The position numbers and the translations under genes are program-made. From the NCBI RefSeq assembly GCF_003987275.1, contig NZ_PIQF01000001.1:1240001-1304000 (forward strand): a DNA stretch of 64,000 nucleotides, given 5' to 3'. Source of the DNA: Idiomarina seosinensis (lineage in GTDB: Bacteria; Pseudomonadota; Gammaproteobacteria; Enterobacterales; Alteromonadaceae). A model generated the notes under the pieces. The model ran no database searches. It saw nothing but the letters and a program-made list of their open reading frames with translations, and had not been told where the DNA came from. This document shows, one piece after another, positions 19,627 to 29,182 of the stretch. Each line of letters begins with the position of its first letter. Position 1 is the stretch's first letter.

Positions 19627-20508
19627 CTAAGAGCTGGCGATATCTAGCAAAATAGCGGCAAGTGGTGCCGGTGTTTCCATATGCAAATGGTGACCGCCAG
19701 GCATTGTTTCTACTTTTAGCTGTTTAACGCAGTGTTGCCATTGGCGAATAGCTGGCTCTACTTTGTCGTAACCTTTTTCCCCTCTAATCAAGGTGATAGG
19801 CGAATCTATGTTCTGTAGAAATTGCTCAACAGTGGCAGCTGGCAAACGATAAGGAGAGGTTGATTTGACACGAGGATCTGCTCGCCATTGCCAACGGCCG
19901 TGAGGGTTTCTGAAACAGCCCCGTTGCACCAATATTTCGACCAGTTGACGAGAAAAGTCGGCAGTTTTCGCGCGCGCTTCTACGGCACTAGACAATTCAC
20001 CATAATCGCGCCAGCGAGAACCCACTAATTTTTGTCGGGACTGAAAGCCATTGAGTAGCTGTTGGTGAGCGTCTTCTCCATCACTGACTAGCAAGCCGAA
20101 CGCCTCAATTAACACGAGATGCTTGACCCGAGCCGGGCACAAGCTGGCGACAACATTGGCAACAAAACCACCCATCGAGTGTCCAACTAAAATGACATCC
20201 TGCCAGGCTTGTTGCTCAAACAGCGACCACAAATCATAAGCGTAATCAATAAAATGATAGTGATTACCAACAGGTCTATGATCGGACAAACCATGACCCG
20301 CCCAGTCTAACGCTAATAAAGCGCCGTTAGCAGTATCCCAGTGTTTAGCAAGAGGTAAAAAGCTGTGAGCATTATCTAACCAACCATGGGTTGCGACAGC
20401 TGCAATATCTTTGGGGTTACCCCAGCACAGTCCGCGTAGAGTTCCCCATGGGAGCTTATAGCTGACAGCCGTAGCGGCTGCCAGCGTTTCACTGTGCAAT
20501 CCAGCCAT
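19627..20508 (-). CDS. Alpha/beta hydrolase (serine hydrolase-like)
   Basis: 293-aa cytoplasmic alpha/beta hydrolase with HGWLDN (oxyanion strand), VGHSMGGFVAN (nucleophile Ser), and C-terminal GGHHLHME (catalytic His). It resembles the SERHL-type serine hydrolases in general layout. The substrate is unknown; location next to fadD hints at lipid or ester chemistry, but only by position. The start codon shares a base with the slp stop. Confidence 0.82.
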   Translation of the reverse strand: MAGLHSETLAAATAVSYKLPWGTLRGLCWGNPKDIAAVATHGWLDNAHSFLPLAKHWDTANGALLALDWAGHGLSDHRPVGNHYHFIDYAYDLWSLFEQQAWQDVILVGHSMGGFVANVVASLCPARVKHLVLIEAFGLLVSDGEDAHQQLLNGFQSRQKLVGSRWRDYGELSSAVEARAKTADFSRQLVEILVQRGCFRNPHGRWQWRADPRVKSTSPYRLPAATVEQFLQNIDSPITLIRGEKGYDKVEPAIRQWQHCVKQLKVETMPGGHHLHMETPAPLAAILLDIASS

Positions 20509-21089
20509 TATTGACGATCTTTGTCAGGGGTTCCTGAGTTATCGTCAGATTTTATCACTCGGACTGGATACCGGTAGGGGTGGTATGGGAAAGGCGCATA
20601 GAAGTTGTGACGAAACCACAATGGCGCATAATTTATTTCGGTATTAATCCGCTCTTTTTGCTTTTCCCACAAGTAATAGCCTTCAGCTTTAAGCACCGGA
20701 TACGTATAAGTGTAATCATCAATTTTTCCGGTTTGCGTTTCTTCTAGAGTACCAAGAACCGTCAGGCTGCGACCTTGTTTATAGACTTCGGGATCAACAA
20801 AACCATCTACTAATGCTAAAAAGCGACCGTTACTATCGTCACTGACCAATGGTCGTCCCCAGCTTTTCAACGGAAAATTGACCACTTCGATAACCGTGTA
20901 TTCTTCACCATTACGGACATCGGCGATAACGCCACCCCAGCGCGCTTGCTCACCAATAACCTGTCCAGAGTTGTTGGCTGCAGCCTGATAGCTAACTAAG
21001 GTTTGCTCATCATCTGTGGCAATAGGCTCCGGGATCGCACTACAGCCGGCTAACAAGAGCGCAGCTAATACAAAGATACCGTATTTCAT
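20508..21089 (-). CDS. Slp/YeaY-family outer membrane lipoprotein
   Basis: 193-aa lipoprotein: the signal ends in LLLAGCS, giving lipidated Cys16. The mature part has the Slp-family pattern (GEQARWGGVIADVRN, TVIEVVNFPL, GRFLALVDGFVDPEVYKQGRSLTVLG). Slp proteins are starvation- or stress-induced outer-membrane lipoproteins in E. coli. Position between fadD and tsaB matches yeaY of E. coli, so it is best viewed as the YeaY orthologue. Confidence 0.9.
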   Translation of the reverse strand: MKYGIFVLAALLLAGCSAIPEPIATDDEQTLVSYQAAANNSGQVIGEQARWGGVIADVRNGEEYTVIEVVNFPLKSWGRPLVSDDSNGRFLALVDGFVDPEVYKQGRSLTVLGTLEETQTGKIDDYTYTYPVLKAEGYYLWEKQKERINTEINYAPLWFRHNFYAPFPYHPYRYPVRVIKSDDNSGTPDKDRQ

Positions 21090-21109
21090 AATTCACCACC
21101 TTGATCGAT

Positions 21110-21409
21110 TTAGGCGTACAAGTCGACGCCAAACATGGATTTAACTTCTTCTCGGCGTTCATTCAGCTGCACGCCCTGATAAGCTTCTAGTGCACGCCGC
21201 GACAATTGCGGCGGCTCATCGTAGAAGGTATTCAGTTTTTGCCAACGTTGAGCTCGTTGACGGCTATTTTCGGCACCAGGCACAACCTCAGCGCGCGACG
21301 CAGTTTCATTATTGCGTCCCGTATCAATAGCATCCGTTGCTCTAGCCCTGTCAGGCTGTTGCGACGGATAACGATCATAAGGCTGAATGGCTAAGCCGTT
21401 TAATCTCAC
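21110..21409 (-). CDS. Small conserved-looking protein of unknown function
   Basis: 99 aa, not recognised. The N-terminal half is low in hydrophobic residues and rich in Arg, Gln and Asp, probably disordered; the C-terminal third (SRRALEAYQGVQLNERREEVKSMF) looks like an amphipathic helix and ends GVDLYA. No signal or membrane segment. It lies 20 bases upstream of slp and 76 bases downstream of tsaB, on the same strand. Its last residues resemble the end of another small protein at 24207-24458. Confidence 0.65.
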   Translation of the reverse strand: MRLNGLAIQPYDRYPSQQPDRARATDAIDTGRNNETASRAEVVPGAENSRQRAQRWQKLNTFYDEPPQLSRRALEAYQGVQLNERREEVKSMFGVDLYA

Positions 21410-21485
21410 CGTTGACTACCCATGTTTATTTGACTGTCTTTATTATGGCGGGTTCCATTAAGATTGCCAAGCCGCCGATAATAAA

Positions 21486-22202
21486 TTATCTGCCCGGTAA
21501 TTTTTTCCAGGTAACTTCATTACGAACATAAAGCGGTTCTAGTTCGCTCGCGTCAACCGCTTGCACTTGCCCGGCAGTTACTAACGCAAGCATATCCTGA
21601 GCCTCGGGTAAACGGCAAAGCTGATCACTAACCGTTATCATCGGCAACTCAGCCAGTAAAATATCTGCATAATTATCCCAACCGCTGCCTGCCGTCGCTA
21701 CTCGTCCATAGTCCGTTACCTTTAATTCGGCCAACGGCTGTTTCAACAGCTGACTATCGGGTTTTGCGACAGCTGGTTCGGTTAGTGCCGTGGCAACACC
21801 GTTGATGTTTTCATAAAGGGCGTAATAGACTTCAGCCATACGAGCATCAATACACGCGAGCACCACTGCAGGGTTGCTACGGCGAATACGCTGCTGCGCT
21901 AATGCTTGTAAGGTACAGACCGGATACACCGGTAGCTGTTGACTAAAAGCAAGACCTTGCGCTACTGAAACACCAATTCTGACGCCGGTAAAACTTCCTG
22001 GGCCGCAACCTACAGCTAAGCCATCCAACTGTTTTAGTGAGGCTTCGGCTTCATCCAACAACTGCTGTACAAACGGCAATAGTCGCTGTGAGTGTTCTCT
22101 GGGACTTTCTAATACGCGCGTAAAAAGCTTTCCATTCAGTTGCAGTGCTGCTGAACAGTTCTCAGTTGAGGTATCGATTGCCAATAGCTTTTTAGTCATC
22201 AT
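21486..22202 (-). CDS. tsaB: TsaB, tRNA threonylcarbamoyladenosine complex subunit
   Basis: Partner of TsaD and TsaE in making t6A37 of ANN-decoding tRNAs. 238 aa; N-terminal LLAIDTSTENCSAAL and GCGPGSFTGVRIGVSVAQGLAF are diagnostic of the ASKHA-fold TsaB (YeaZ). It overlaps the 3' end of yoaA by 11 bases; the yoaA-tsaB pair is also adjacent in E. coli. Confidence 0.95.
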   Translation of the reverse strand: MMTKKLLAIDTSTENCSAALQLNGKLFTRVLESPREHSQRLLPFVQQLLDEAEASLKQLDGLAVGCGPGSFTGVRIGVSVAQGLAFSQQLPVYPVCTLQALAQQRIRRSNPAVVLACIDARMAEVYYALYENINGVATALTEPAVAKPDSQLLKQPLAELKVTDYGRVATAGSGWDNYADILLAELPMITVSDQLCRLPEAQDMLALVTAGQVQAVDASELEPLYVRNEVTWKKLPGR

Positions 22203-24111
22203 CGGTCTCTTGCAAAAAATTCAATGCCTGATTTAAATCGCGGGTTCGTGCCATCGGCGGTAAACTATTCAAAAAGCGTGCGCCATAATAACGGTTAACC
22301 ATGCGGTTATCACATACTAACAATACGCCACGATCATGTTTATCCCTAATCAATCGACCCGCCCCCTGTTTTAAAGCGATAATAGCCTGCGGAAGTTGAA
22401 TTGTATTGAATGCATCAACACCACGCAGACGCGCATCTTCCACCCGCGCATTCAATAAGGGATCGTCTGGAGATGCAAAGGGTAGTTTATCAATAATCAC
22501 ACAACGCAAAGCATCCCCGCGGACATCTACCCCTTCCCAAAAGGAAGCAGTTCCCAGTAATACCGCATTACCCGCCTCGGTAAATTGTTTTAATAACTCA
22601 GTTTTACCAGCATCGCCCTGGACGAACACTTTTCTGTCTAAAATATCGCGTAAATAGTCAGCCATTTGCTGCAACATTCGATGGCTGGTAAACAACAAAA
22701 AGGTACCACCGCGATTATGACTAATGCATTTCTGCGCAATATCAGCTAAATGACTGTGTCTATTATAATCATTCGCTTCTGGTAAATAGCGCGGCAAGCA
22801 CAGCAGTGCTTGTGTCGAAAAATCAAAAGGGCTCGCTAGTAGCAGGGTTTCCGCATCAAATAGACCCAAGCGATGGGTAAAGTGCTCAAACTTTTCGTTA
22901 ACGGCAATCGTCGCCGAGGTAAATACCCATGCTCGCTGGCTATGCCGAACTAAGCCACCAAACTTTTTTGCTACGCTAAGCGGCGTCTGATGCAGCACCA
23001 CATGCCGACTCGTCGTTTCGAACCAGTAACTGAAACCTGTCTGCTCGGTATTCATCAACTGCTGCCAAAGGCTTAGATACTCTTCCCCACGTTCAATTAG
23101 GTTATCCATCTCCTTATGACGTCCACGAGCAGTTTTTAATACCTCAACCAACAACTCTAGCTTTTCTTCGAGCCGTTGAGTCGCGCTCGGCATGTCAGCT
23201 TGCTGACGCCAGTCGCGCCAATTACCGCGCATCGGTTCACGTGGGAACTGTAAACGCCAGTCTTTGACAACTTGCTCAAACATCCTTGCCATCTGAGTGG
23301 CTTGCGACAAGTCTTTTAATTCGGTCAGACACAATCGGGTAATTTCTTCGGCCATCTCCATTAGTTGTCGACTGGAGATTGCTTCACCAAAATATTGACT
23401 GGCAATATCGGGCACTTGGTGTGCTTCATCAAACACGACAACGTCACTATCGGGGATTATTTCACCGAAGCCTGTATCTTTAAGCGCTAAGTCGGCGAAG
23501 AACAAATGATGATTAACCACCACGATATCGGCCTTTTTAGCTTCTTCGCGAGCCTTAACTAAGTGACACTCGTCATAAACCGGACAGTCTCTGCCCAGAC
23601 AATTATCTTTGGTGCTGGTGACCAGCGGCATTACCTGTGCATCTTCCTGCAGCTCGTTTAATTCGCCGATATCGCCACTGCGGGTCATCGTCGACCAACG
23701 CTTTACTTTTAGGAGTTGATTTTGCACTCCGGGTGCAAACTGCCCCGCTTGCTGCTGCGCTTGCTCTAGCCGATACAAACATAGGTAGTTAGCCCGGCCT
23801 TTTAGCAACGCAATGACCTTTTTCGGCGACAGAATTTTACGTAGCGTGGGAAGATCTCGATGAAATAACTGCTCTTGCAGATTTTTAGTGCCGGTCGACA
23901 CAATTGCTTTGTCTTTTGCCAGCAAAATTGGCGCCAAATACGCAAAGGTTTTACCAGTTCCCGTTTCGGCTTCAACCACCAGCTGCTTGCCATTTTTTAT
24001 GGTGGCCTCAATGGCTGTCGCCATTTGCAACTGGGCATGCCGGGGCTGAAAACCCTTAATGGCTGAAGATAGCGGACCTTCAGGCTCAAATACGTTGGCG
24101 ACTTTGGTCAT
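22192..24111 (-). CDS. yoaA: YoaA, DinG/XPD-like Fe-S helicase
   Basis: Superfamily 2 iron-sulfur helicase implicated in DNA repair with HolC in E. coli. Motifs: Walker A VEAETGTGKTFAYLAP, four Fe-S cysteines spread through NYLCLYRL and DNCLGRDCPVYDEC, DEAH box VVFDEAHQ, and the C-terminal LKQGAGRLIRD. The frame opens at a TTG (24132), but ATG 24111 gives the N-terminus closest to E. coli YoaA (MTKVANVFEPEGPL); the choice is uncertain because neither has a clear ribosome binding site. 639 aa from this ATG. Confidence 0.93.
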   Translation of the reverse strand: MTKVANVFEPEGPLSSAIKGFQPRHAQLQMATAIEATIKNGKQLVVEAETGTGKTFAYLAPILLAKDKAIVSTGTKNLQEQLFHRDLPTLRKILSPKKVIALLKGRANYLCLYRLEQAQQQAGQFAPGVQNQLLKVKRWSTMTRSGDIGELNELQEDAQVMPLVTSTKDNCLGRDCPVYDECHLVKAREEAKKADIVVVNHHLFFADLALKDTGFGEIIPDSDVVVFDEAHQVPDIASQYFGEAISSRQLMEMAEEITRLCLTELKDLSQATQMARMFEQVVKDWRLQFPREPMRGNWRDWRQQADMPSATQRLEEKLELLVEVLKTARGRHKEMDNLIERGEEYLSLWQQLMNTEQTGFSYWFETTSRHVVLHQTPLSVAKKFGGLVRHSQRAWVFTSATIAVNEKFEHFTHRLGLFDAETLLLASPFDFSTQALLCLPRYLPEANDYNRHSHLADIAQKCISHNRGGTFLLFTSHRMLQQMADYLRDILDRKVFVQGDAGKTELLKQFTEAGNAVLLGTASFWEGVDVRGDALRCVIIDKLPFASPDDPLLNARVEDARLRGVDAFNTIQLPQAIIALKQGAGRLIRDKHDRGVLLVCDNRMVNRYYGARFLNSLPPMARTRDLNQALNFLQETDDD

Positions 24112-24206
24112 AACGGAGGTGACATCCAACAACTGCAGAGTGAAAGCGAAATATTATGACACAGCCAACCGCTACTGTGTATCTTTAGCCGTGACTGTTC
24201 AACAAT

Positions 24207-24458
24207 TTACGCATAGGTGTCAATGTGCCCGTCGTTGTCTTCATCCGCATCAGCTGACGAATGTTGCTGTTGCTGCTGTTGCTGCTGTTTCCGTTGACGG
24301 TCTTCGTTGGCCGTAATGGTATTGCCCTCATCATCACTTATCTTTTTCATTTCTTCGGTCTTTTCGACCTGATTTATCCGCCACTGATCACGGTCATGGT
24401 CTATCGGTATTCGTGTCTCTCTTGGAATAAGAGGCACCATTGCATCAAAGTTAGCCAC
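24207..24458 (-). CDS. Small acidic protein with polyglutamine tract and EF-hand-like end
   Basis: 83 aa, not recognised. A charged N-terminal half is followed by eight consecutive Gln (residues 58-65, CAG/CAA codons), then an Asp-rich end with D72-x-D74-x-D76-G-x-I79-D80, which fits the first nine positions of a calcium-binding EF-hand loop but stops at residue 83, before the position-12 Glu. No signal peptide. It lies upstream of yoaA and divergent from the his operon. Real expression is likely but not proven. Confidence 0.55.
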   Translation of the reverse strand: MANFDAMVPLIPRETRIPIDHDRDQWRINQVEKTEEMKKISDDEGNTITANEDRQRKQQQQQQQQHSSADADEDNDGHIDTYA

Positions 24459-24581
24459 TGTTATCTCTCACTATGATAGTTAGTCAGTGTTCGTTCACCA
24501 CAATCTCAGTATATACCGCTCTACGTTAATTGAACAAACTTTAACCAGGTTATCGGCAACGGTTAAAATAAACTTAAGGGG

Positions 24582-24609
24582 TTGCTTTCTGCGCTGATTT
24601 TAGTATCAT
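24582..24609 (+). promoter_or_regulatory. Probable his operon promoter
   Basis: TTGCTT (24582-24587) and TATCAT (24604-24609) are 16 bases apart, giving a start near 24616, about 36 bases before the leader peptide. The -35 box is weak (3 of 6), so the assignment rests largely on position. Confidence 0.4.
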
Positions 24610-24651
24610 GCTATACAACTTATTTGTTATTAAACTTTTGCGGAGTCAACA

Positions 24652-24705
24652 ATGCAAGCTAATCAGCGCCAGCAGCATCACCATCATTGGTTTTACATGA
24701 GCTAG
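24652..24705 (+). CDS. hisL: His operon leader peptide
   Basis: A 17-codon frame starts after a GGAG site and contains four adjacent His codons (CAT CAC CAT CAT, 24676-24687) followed by Trp, Phe, Tyr, Met and Ser, ending in TAG. It lies directly before an intrinsic terminator and hisG. Ribosome stalling at the His codons when charged tRNA-His is scarce is the known sensing step in enteric his attenuation. Four His codons is fewer than the seven of E. coli hisL. Confidence 0.92.
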   Translation: MQANQRQQHHHHWFYMS

Positions 24706-24775
24706 CCGATAGTTTGTTATTGGGCTAGCTGTTTATCGCTAGCCTTTCGCATGACTATACAACCCTTCGAAAGGC
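24701..24775 (+). promoter_or_regulatory. His attenuator: competing leader RNA pairings
   Basis: Four segments can pair in exclusive ways: A GCTAGCC (24701-24707), B GGCTAGC (24723-24729), C GCTAGCC (24738-24744) running into GCCTTTCG (24742-24749), and D CGAAAGGC (24768-24775). A:B leaves C free to pair with D, which breaks the left arm of the terminator (antitermination). B:C blocks C:D and lets the terminator form. A ribosome at the stop codon would cover A; one stalled at the His codons would not. Pairings are seen; the switching model is inferred. Confidence 0.75.
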
Positions 24776-24798
24776 AACTTTCGAAGGGTTTTTTATTT
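24761..24798 (+). terminator. His attenuator terminator
   Basis: A perfect 13-bp stem (24761-24773 with 24778-24790, AACCCTTCGAAAG) closed by a GCAA loop is followed by a T-rich tail, directly before the hisG ribosome binding site. Confidence 0.93.
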
Positions 24799-24808
24799 AG
24801 GAGCTAAC

Positions 24809-25702
24809 ATGACTGAACGTTTAACTATCGCAATCCAAAAATCAGGCCGACTGAGTAAAGAGTCTATTTCGCTGCTTAATGCCTGCGGCGTTAAGTTTAG
24901 CCTTAATGAAGCGCGCTTAATTGCGCACAGCACCAGCCACCCCATCGACCTGTTAAGAGTGCGCGATGACGATATTCCCGGGTTAGTTATGGATGGCGTA
25001 GTTGATCTTGGTTTGGTTGGCGAAAACGTTCTGGAGGAAGTTCGTTTAGAACGTCAGGCCGTCGGCGAGGCTGCTGACTACAAAGCTTTACGCCCGCTCG
25101 ATTTTGGTGGCTGTCGTTTATCTATTGCGGTACCGCGCGAATCTGACTTTGAAAAACTTGAAGATTTAAATGGCAAAAGAATTGCCAGCACTTACCCCTA
25201 CTTAATGCAGCGCTACTTAAAAAATAACGGAATAAACGTTAAAAACGTTAACTTAACAGGTTCTGTTGAAGTCGCACCTCGCGCTGGTCTGGCCGACGCT
25301 ATTTGTGATTTGGTTTCAACCGGAGCTACTCTTGAGGCAAACGGTTTGGTTGAAAAAGAAGTCATTTTCCGTTCTCAAGCACAGCTCATTCAGCGCAGTG
25401 ATAAGCTAACTGCTGATAAGCAAGCCATGATTGACCAGCTGCTACCACGTATCGACGGTGTACAAATGGCGAAAGAAAGCAAATATATTATGTTGCACTC
25501 GCCGAAATCAGTGCTAGATGAAGTCATCGCTTTGCTACCAGGCGCTGAAACACCAACCGTGTTACCCCTTAGCCACACCGACCAGCAGGTGGCTATCCAC
25601 ATGGTTAGCACCGAAAAGCTATTCTGGGAGACCATGGAAGATCTGAAAGCCATTGGTTGTAGTTCGATTTTGGTATTACCCATTGAAAAGATGATGGGCT
25701 AA
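24809..25702 (+). CDS. hisG: ATP phosphoribosyltransferase, long form
   Basis: First step of histidine synthesis, joining ATP and PRPP; feedback-inhibited by histidine. 297 aa, the long HisG with its C-terminal regulatory ACT-like domain (residues about 220-297), so HisZ is not needed. Conserved: [18 protein letters not shown]-type segment [15 protein letters not shown], and [14 protein letters not shown] in the PRPP site. AGGAG precedes the ATG. First structural gene of hisGDCBHAFIE. Confidence 0.97.
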   Translation: MTERLTIAIQKSGRLSKESISLLNACGVKFSLNEARLIAHSTSHPIDLLRVRDDDIPGLVMDGVVDLGLVGENVLEEVRLERQAVGEAADYKALRPLDFGGCRLSIAVPRESDFEKLEDLNGKRIASTYPYLMQRYLKNNGINVKNVNLTGSVEVAPRAGLADAICDLVSTGATLEANGLVEKEVIFRSQAQLIQRSDKLTADKQAMIDQLLPRIDGVQMAKESKYIMLHSPKSVLDEVIALLPGAETPTVLPLSHTDQQVAIHMVSTEKLFWETMEDLKAIGCSSILVLPIEKMMG

Positions 25703-25713
25703 GGAGTCAACTT

Positions 25714-27027
25714 ATGCCAAGCCTGAATATTCGTGTTGAACGCTGGAGCGAGCTCTCTGAACAAAAACGCACCGAGCGTTTAATGCGGCCTGAGCAGAGC
25801 CGCTCGCTGTCGTTACGTGAGGCAGTCACTGATATTCTGTCCCAGGTGCGCGAACAGGGTGATGCCGCGGTGATTAAACTGACACAAAAATTTGATAACC
25901 CCAGCGCAACGCAGTTAGTGATGTCCGCTGAACAAAAGGCAGAGACTTTAAAAGACTTAACTGCCACTGTTAAAGCAGCCATCGATAAGGCTTACAGCAC
26001 TATCACTGAGTTTCACCGCCAGCAGCAACCGCGCGACATTAGAGTTGAGACTGCGCCCGGTGTCGTCTGTGAGCAACGCTATACGCCCTTGCAGTCAGTC
26101 GGGCTCTACATCCCTGGAGGTTCAGCAACACTTCCCTCAACAGCACTGATGCTGGGTGTTCCCGCACAGCTAGCTGGGTGCCCACGAAAAGTTCTGGCTA
26201 CACCTCCAACGGCAAGCGGCGGGATTCCAGCCGCGGTGGTCTATGTTGCCGAACTATGTGGCATTGATGATATTATCCTTTGTGGTGGAGCACAGGCAAT
26301 CGCTGCCCTTGCTTATGGAACTGAGTCGGTATCCGCGGTTGATAAAATTTTCGGGCCGGGCAATGCGTTTGTAACCGAGGCCAAACAACAAGTCAGCCAA
26401 GACGCCAGTGGCGTTGCTATTGATATGCCTGCCGGCCCATCGGAGCTACTGGTTATCGCTGATGAAACCGCCAACCCGGCTTTTGTTGCATCCGACTTGC
26501 TGTCGCAAGCCGAGCATGGCGCCGACTCTCAAGTTATTTTATTAACGCCATCAGAGCAGCTAGCGACTCAAGTTCAGCGGCAGCTACAGCAACAGTGCTC
26601 CGAGCTGTCAAGACAGGAGACCGCAGCTGAAGCTTTAGCTAACAGTCGCCTGATTGTCACGGACTCGTTAAATCAGGCTATTTCGCTGTCTGAGCAGTAC
26701 GCCCCAGAGCACTTATCCCTGCAATTTAACCAAGCTCGTGACTACTTGCCACAGTTAACGCGCGCCGGCTCGATCTTTGTTGGACATTACACACCAGAGT
26801 CTGGTGGTGACTATGCAACGGGCACTAATCATGTGTTGCCAACTTATGGCTATGCACGTAACTATAGCAGCCTTGGTTTACTCGACTTTTATCGCCGCTA
26901 CACGGTACAAGAGTCAACGGCACAAGGATTGGCTGGATTGGCAGATGCGATAACCACATTGTGCGATGTTGAGGGACTCGATGCACACAAGCGCGCCGTT
27001 ACCATTCGTTTGGAGGCAAGTTCATGA
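25714..27027 (+). CDS. hisD: Histidinol dehydrogenase
   Basis: Zinc- and NAD-dependent enzyme for the last two oxidations, histidinol to histidine. 437 aa with LYIPGGSATLPSTALMLGVPA, FGPGNAFVTEAKQQV, IDMPAGPSELLVIAD, and QAEHGADSQ / PEHLSLQF metal and substrate regions. It lies 11 bases after hisG and overlaps hisC by 4 bases. Confidence 0.97.
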   Translation: MPSLNIRVERWSELSEQKRTERLMRPEQSRSLSLREAVTDILSQVREQGDAAVIKLTQKFDNPSATQLVMSAEQKAETLKDLTATVKAAIDKAYSTITEFHRQQQPRDIRVETAPGVVCEQRYTPLQSVGLYIPGGSATLPSTALMLGVPAQLAGCPRKVLATPPTASGGIPAAVVYVAELCGIDDIILCGGAQAIAALAYGTESVSAVDKIFGPGNAFVTEAKQQVSQDASGVAIDMPAGPSELLVIADETANPAFVASDLLSQAEHGADSQVILLTPSEQLATQVQRQLQQQCSELSRQETAAEALANSRLIVTDSLNQAISLSEQYAPEHLSLQFNQARDYLPQLTRAGSIFVGHYTPESGGDYATGTNHVLPTYGYARNYSSLGLLDFYRRYTVQESTAQGLAGLADAITTLCDVEGLDAHKRAVTIRLEASS

Positions 27028-28094
27028 GCATCGCCCAAAAATTGCAAAGAGAACACCTTGCCGAGGTCGTCCCTTATGCGTCAGCTCGACGCACAATGAG
27101 TGGCGGTTCGGTTTGGCTGAACGCTAATGAGTCTCCCTACAGCAATGACTATCAGCTCAACAGCGACAACCTGAACCGCTACCCGGCTTTCCAGTCAACA
27201 GAGCTTAATCAGTCCTATGCTGAATATGCCGGGGTTAACGAGCAACAAGTGATGAGCTGCCGCGGTTCTGACGAAGCCATCGAGCTATTAATTCGCGCCT
27301 TCTGCGAACCCGGTAGTGATCAGATAATCGTTTGCCCGCCAACCTATGGCATGTACGCGATTTCGGCACAGACCCACGGCGCTGCGGTAAAGCAAATTCC
27401 GTTAAGAACAGCGGATTGGCAGCTGGATTTAGAAGCACTGCTGCCGGCTTTACAACAAACCAAGCTGGTTTTCCTATGCTCGCCCTCTAATCCGCTAGGC
27501 AATACCCTAGCCTCAGCCGACATTCAGCAAGTGCTGGAAACGGCTAAAAATACTCTCGTTGTCGTTGACGAAGCCTATATCGAGTTTTGTCCAGATGCGA
27601 CATTGGCGACTTGGCTAGAGCGTTATCCGAATCTAGTGATATTGCGAACCCTGTCAAAAGCTTTTGCTTTAGCCGGCGCCCGCTGTGGTTTTGCATTAGC
27701 AAATAGCGACATCATTGAAGTGCTAAAGAAAGTATTGGCACCTTATCCGCTGCCCGACTTAACCGTGCAGGTCGCTGTGCAGGCCTTAAGCAGAACCGGC
27801 TTACAACGACTGCAGCAACAGGTAAGCTCAATACTGGAGCAACGCGCCCAATTACTCCAGCAACTAAGCGCGTTACCAATGCAAATAGTTGCCGACAGTG
27901 ATACTAACTTTATCCTGCTGCAAGTCGATAACGCATCGGAATTAATCGATTACGTAAAACAACAAGGCGTGTTAATACGTAATCAATCAGCACAAGTCGG
28001 GCTAGCTGAATGTGTCCGCATCAGTGTTGGCAACAACACCGAAAATCGTCAGCTGATTGCTGCATTAAATTCTTTTTATGGAGAGTCCTTATGA
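27024..28094 (+). CDS. hisC: Histidinol-phosphate aminotransferase
   Basis: PLP-dependent transaminase forming histidinol phosphate. 356 aa, fold type I, with WLNANESPY near the N-terminus, [28 protein letters not shown] and the PLP-lysine motif [19 protein letters not shown] overlaps join it to hisD and hisB. Confidence 0.96.
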   Translation: MSIAQKLQREHLAEVVPYASARRTMSGGSVWLNANESPYSNDYQLNSDNLNRYPAFQSTELNQSYAEYAGVNEQQVMSCRGSDEAIELLIRAFCEPGSDQIIVCPPTYGMYAISAQTHGAAVKQIPLRTADWQLDLEALLPALQQTKLVFLCSPSNPLGNTLASADIQQVLETAKNTLVVVDEAYIEFCPDATLATWLERYPNLVILRTLSKAFALAGARCGFALANSDIIEVLKKVLAPYPLPDLTVQVAVQALSRTGLQRLQQQVSSILEQRAQLLQQLSALPMQIVADSDTNFILLQVDNASELIDYVKQQGVLIRNQSAQVGLAECVRISVGNNTENRQLIAALNSFYGESL

Positions 28095-29182
28095 GTAACG
28101 CGTCTGTTAACAAGCAGCGCTGGTTATTTATTGACCGCGACGGAACCCTGGTCGAAGAGCCACCGGTTGACAAACAACTGGATAGCCTCGACAAACTGGT
28201 ATTTGAACCTAATGTTGTTCCTGCATTACTTAAGCTGCAACAGGCAGGTTATCAGTTAGTGATGATATCTAATCAGGATGGACTCGGCACTGACAGCTTC
28301 CCGCAACAGGATTTTGATGCTCCCCATCAACTGATGATGCAAGTTTTCGAGTCGCAAGGCATTCGCTTTAACGAAGTTCTTATCTGCCCGCACTTTGAAC
28401 GTGATAATTGCAGCTGCAGAAAGCCTAAATTAGGCTTGGTTCAATCCTATCTGCAACAGGGGCTTATCGACTTTACTGACAGCTATGTGATTGGCGACCG
28501 TGAGACCGATATGCAACTTGCTAAAAGTATGGGGATACGAGGTTTGCGTTATGATCGCCAGCAGCTGGACTGGAACGCTATTTGTCAGCAGTTAGTAACC
28601 CGCCCACGTACCGCTCAGGTTACTCGCACAACCAGTGAAACAGATATTAACATCTCACTGGACCTGGATGCCCAGGGTCCACGCGAGTTCGCCACCGGCA
28701 TTGGTTTTTTCGATCACATGCTGGAGCAAATTGCTACTCACGCCGGTTTTGCCTTAAGCGTAAAAGTAAGTGGAGATTTGCACATCGATGACCACCACAC
28801 GGTCGAAGACACTGCCTTAGCTCTGGGTCAGGCACTACGCGATGCACTTGGTGATAAGCGCGGCATTGGCCGCTTCGGTTTTGCATTGCCCATGGATGAG
28901 TGTCGGGCAGAATGCCTGATCGATTTATCCGGCCGGCCTTACCTGAAGTGGCAAGCTGATTTTAGCCGTGACAGAGTCGGAGAATTATCAACTGAAATGG
29001 TCGAGCACTTCTTCCGTTCATTAACCGACGCCATGGCCATGAGCCTACATTTATCAACCACCGAGGGTAACAGCCACCATCAAGTGGAAAGCTTATTCAA
29101 AGTGTTTGGCCGCGCCTTGCGGCAAGCTATAGCTCGCACCGGTGATAACCAGCTGCCGTCGAGTAAAGGAATGCTGGCATGA
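28091..29182 (+). CDS. hisB: Bifunctional histidinol-phosphatase / imidazoleglycerol-phosphate dehydratase
   Basis: Fusion enzyme catalysing two non-adjacent steps. The N-terminal HAD phosphatase ([12 protein letters not shown]; zinc-binding [15 protein letters not shown]) covers about residues 1-165; the C-terminal IGP dehydratase ([19 protein letters not shown]-like [12 protein letters not shown]) covers about 168-363. The frame is open upstream to 28010, but ATG 28091 is right: it overlaps the hisC stop as ATGA and follows GGAGAG. 363 aa. Confidence 0.96.
   Translation: MSNASVNKQRWLFIDRDGTLVEEPPVDKQLDSLDKLVFEPNVVPALLKLQQAGYQLVMISNQDGLGTDSFPQQDFDAPHQLMMQVFESQGIRFNEVLICPHFERDNCSCRKPKLGLVQSYLQQGLIDFTDSYVIGDRETDMQLAKSMGIRGLRYDRQQLDWNAICQQLVTRPRTAQVTRTTSETDINISLDLDAQGPREFATGIGFFDHMLEQIATHAGFALSVKVSGDLHIDDHHTVEDTALALGQALRDALGDKRGIGRFGFALPMDECRAECLIDLSGRPYLKWQADFSRDRVGELSTEMVEHFFRSLTDAMAMSLHLSTTEGNSHHQVESLFKVFGRALRQAIARTGDNQLPSSKGMLA

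Noticed and set aside
21474-21481. A second GCCGATAA sequence on the plus strand, as in sigma-28 promoters
   Set aside because: No TAAA lies 15 bases upstream and it would read into tsaB antisense; likely chance.
24159-24180. ACACAG-N10-CTGTGT upstream of yoaA as a LexA box
   Set aside because: Arms are in the opposite order from CTGT-N8-ACAG and the spacing differs; it is only a short inverted repeat.
24264-24288. CTG/TTG repeat as a non-coding microsatellite
   Set aside because: It reads as eight Gln codons in a complete minus-strand frame, so a coding explanation is simpler.
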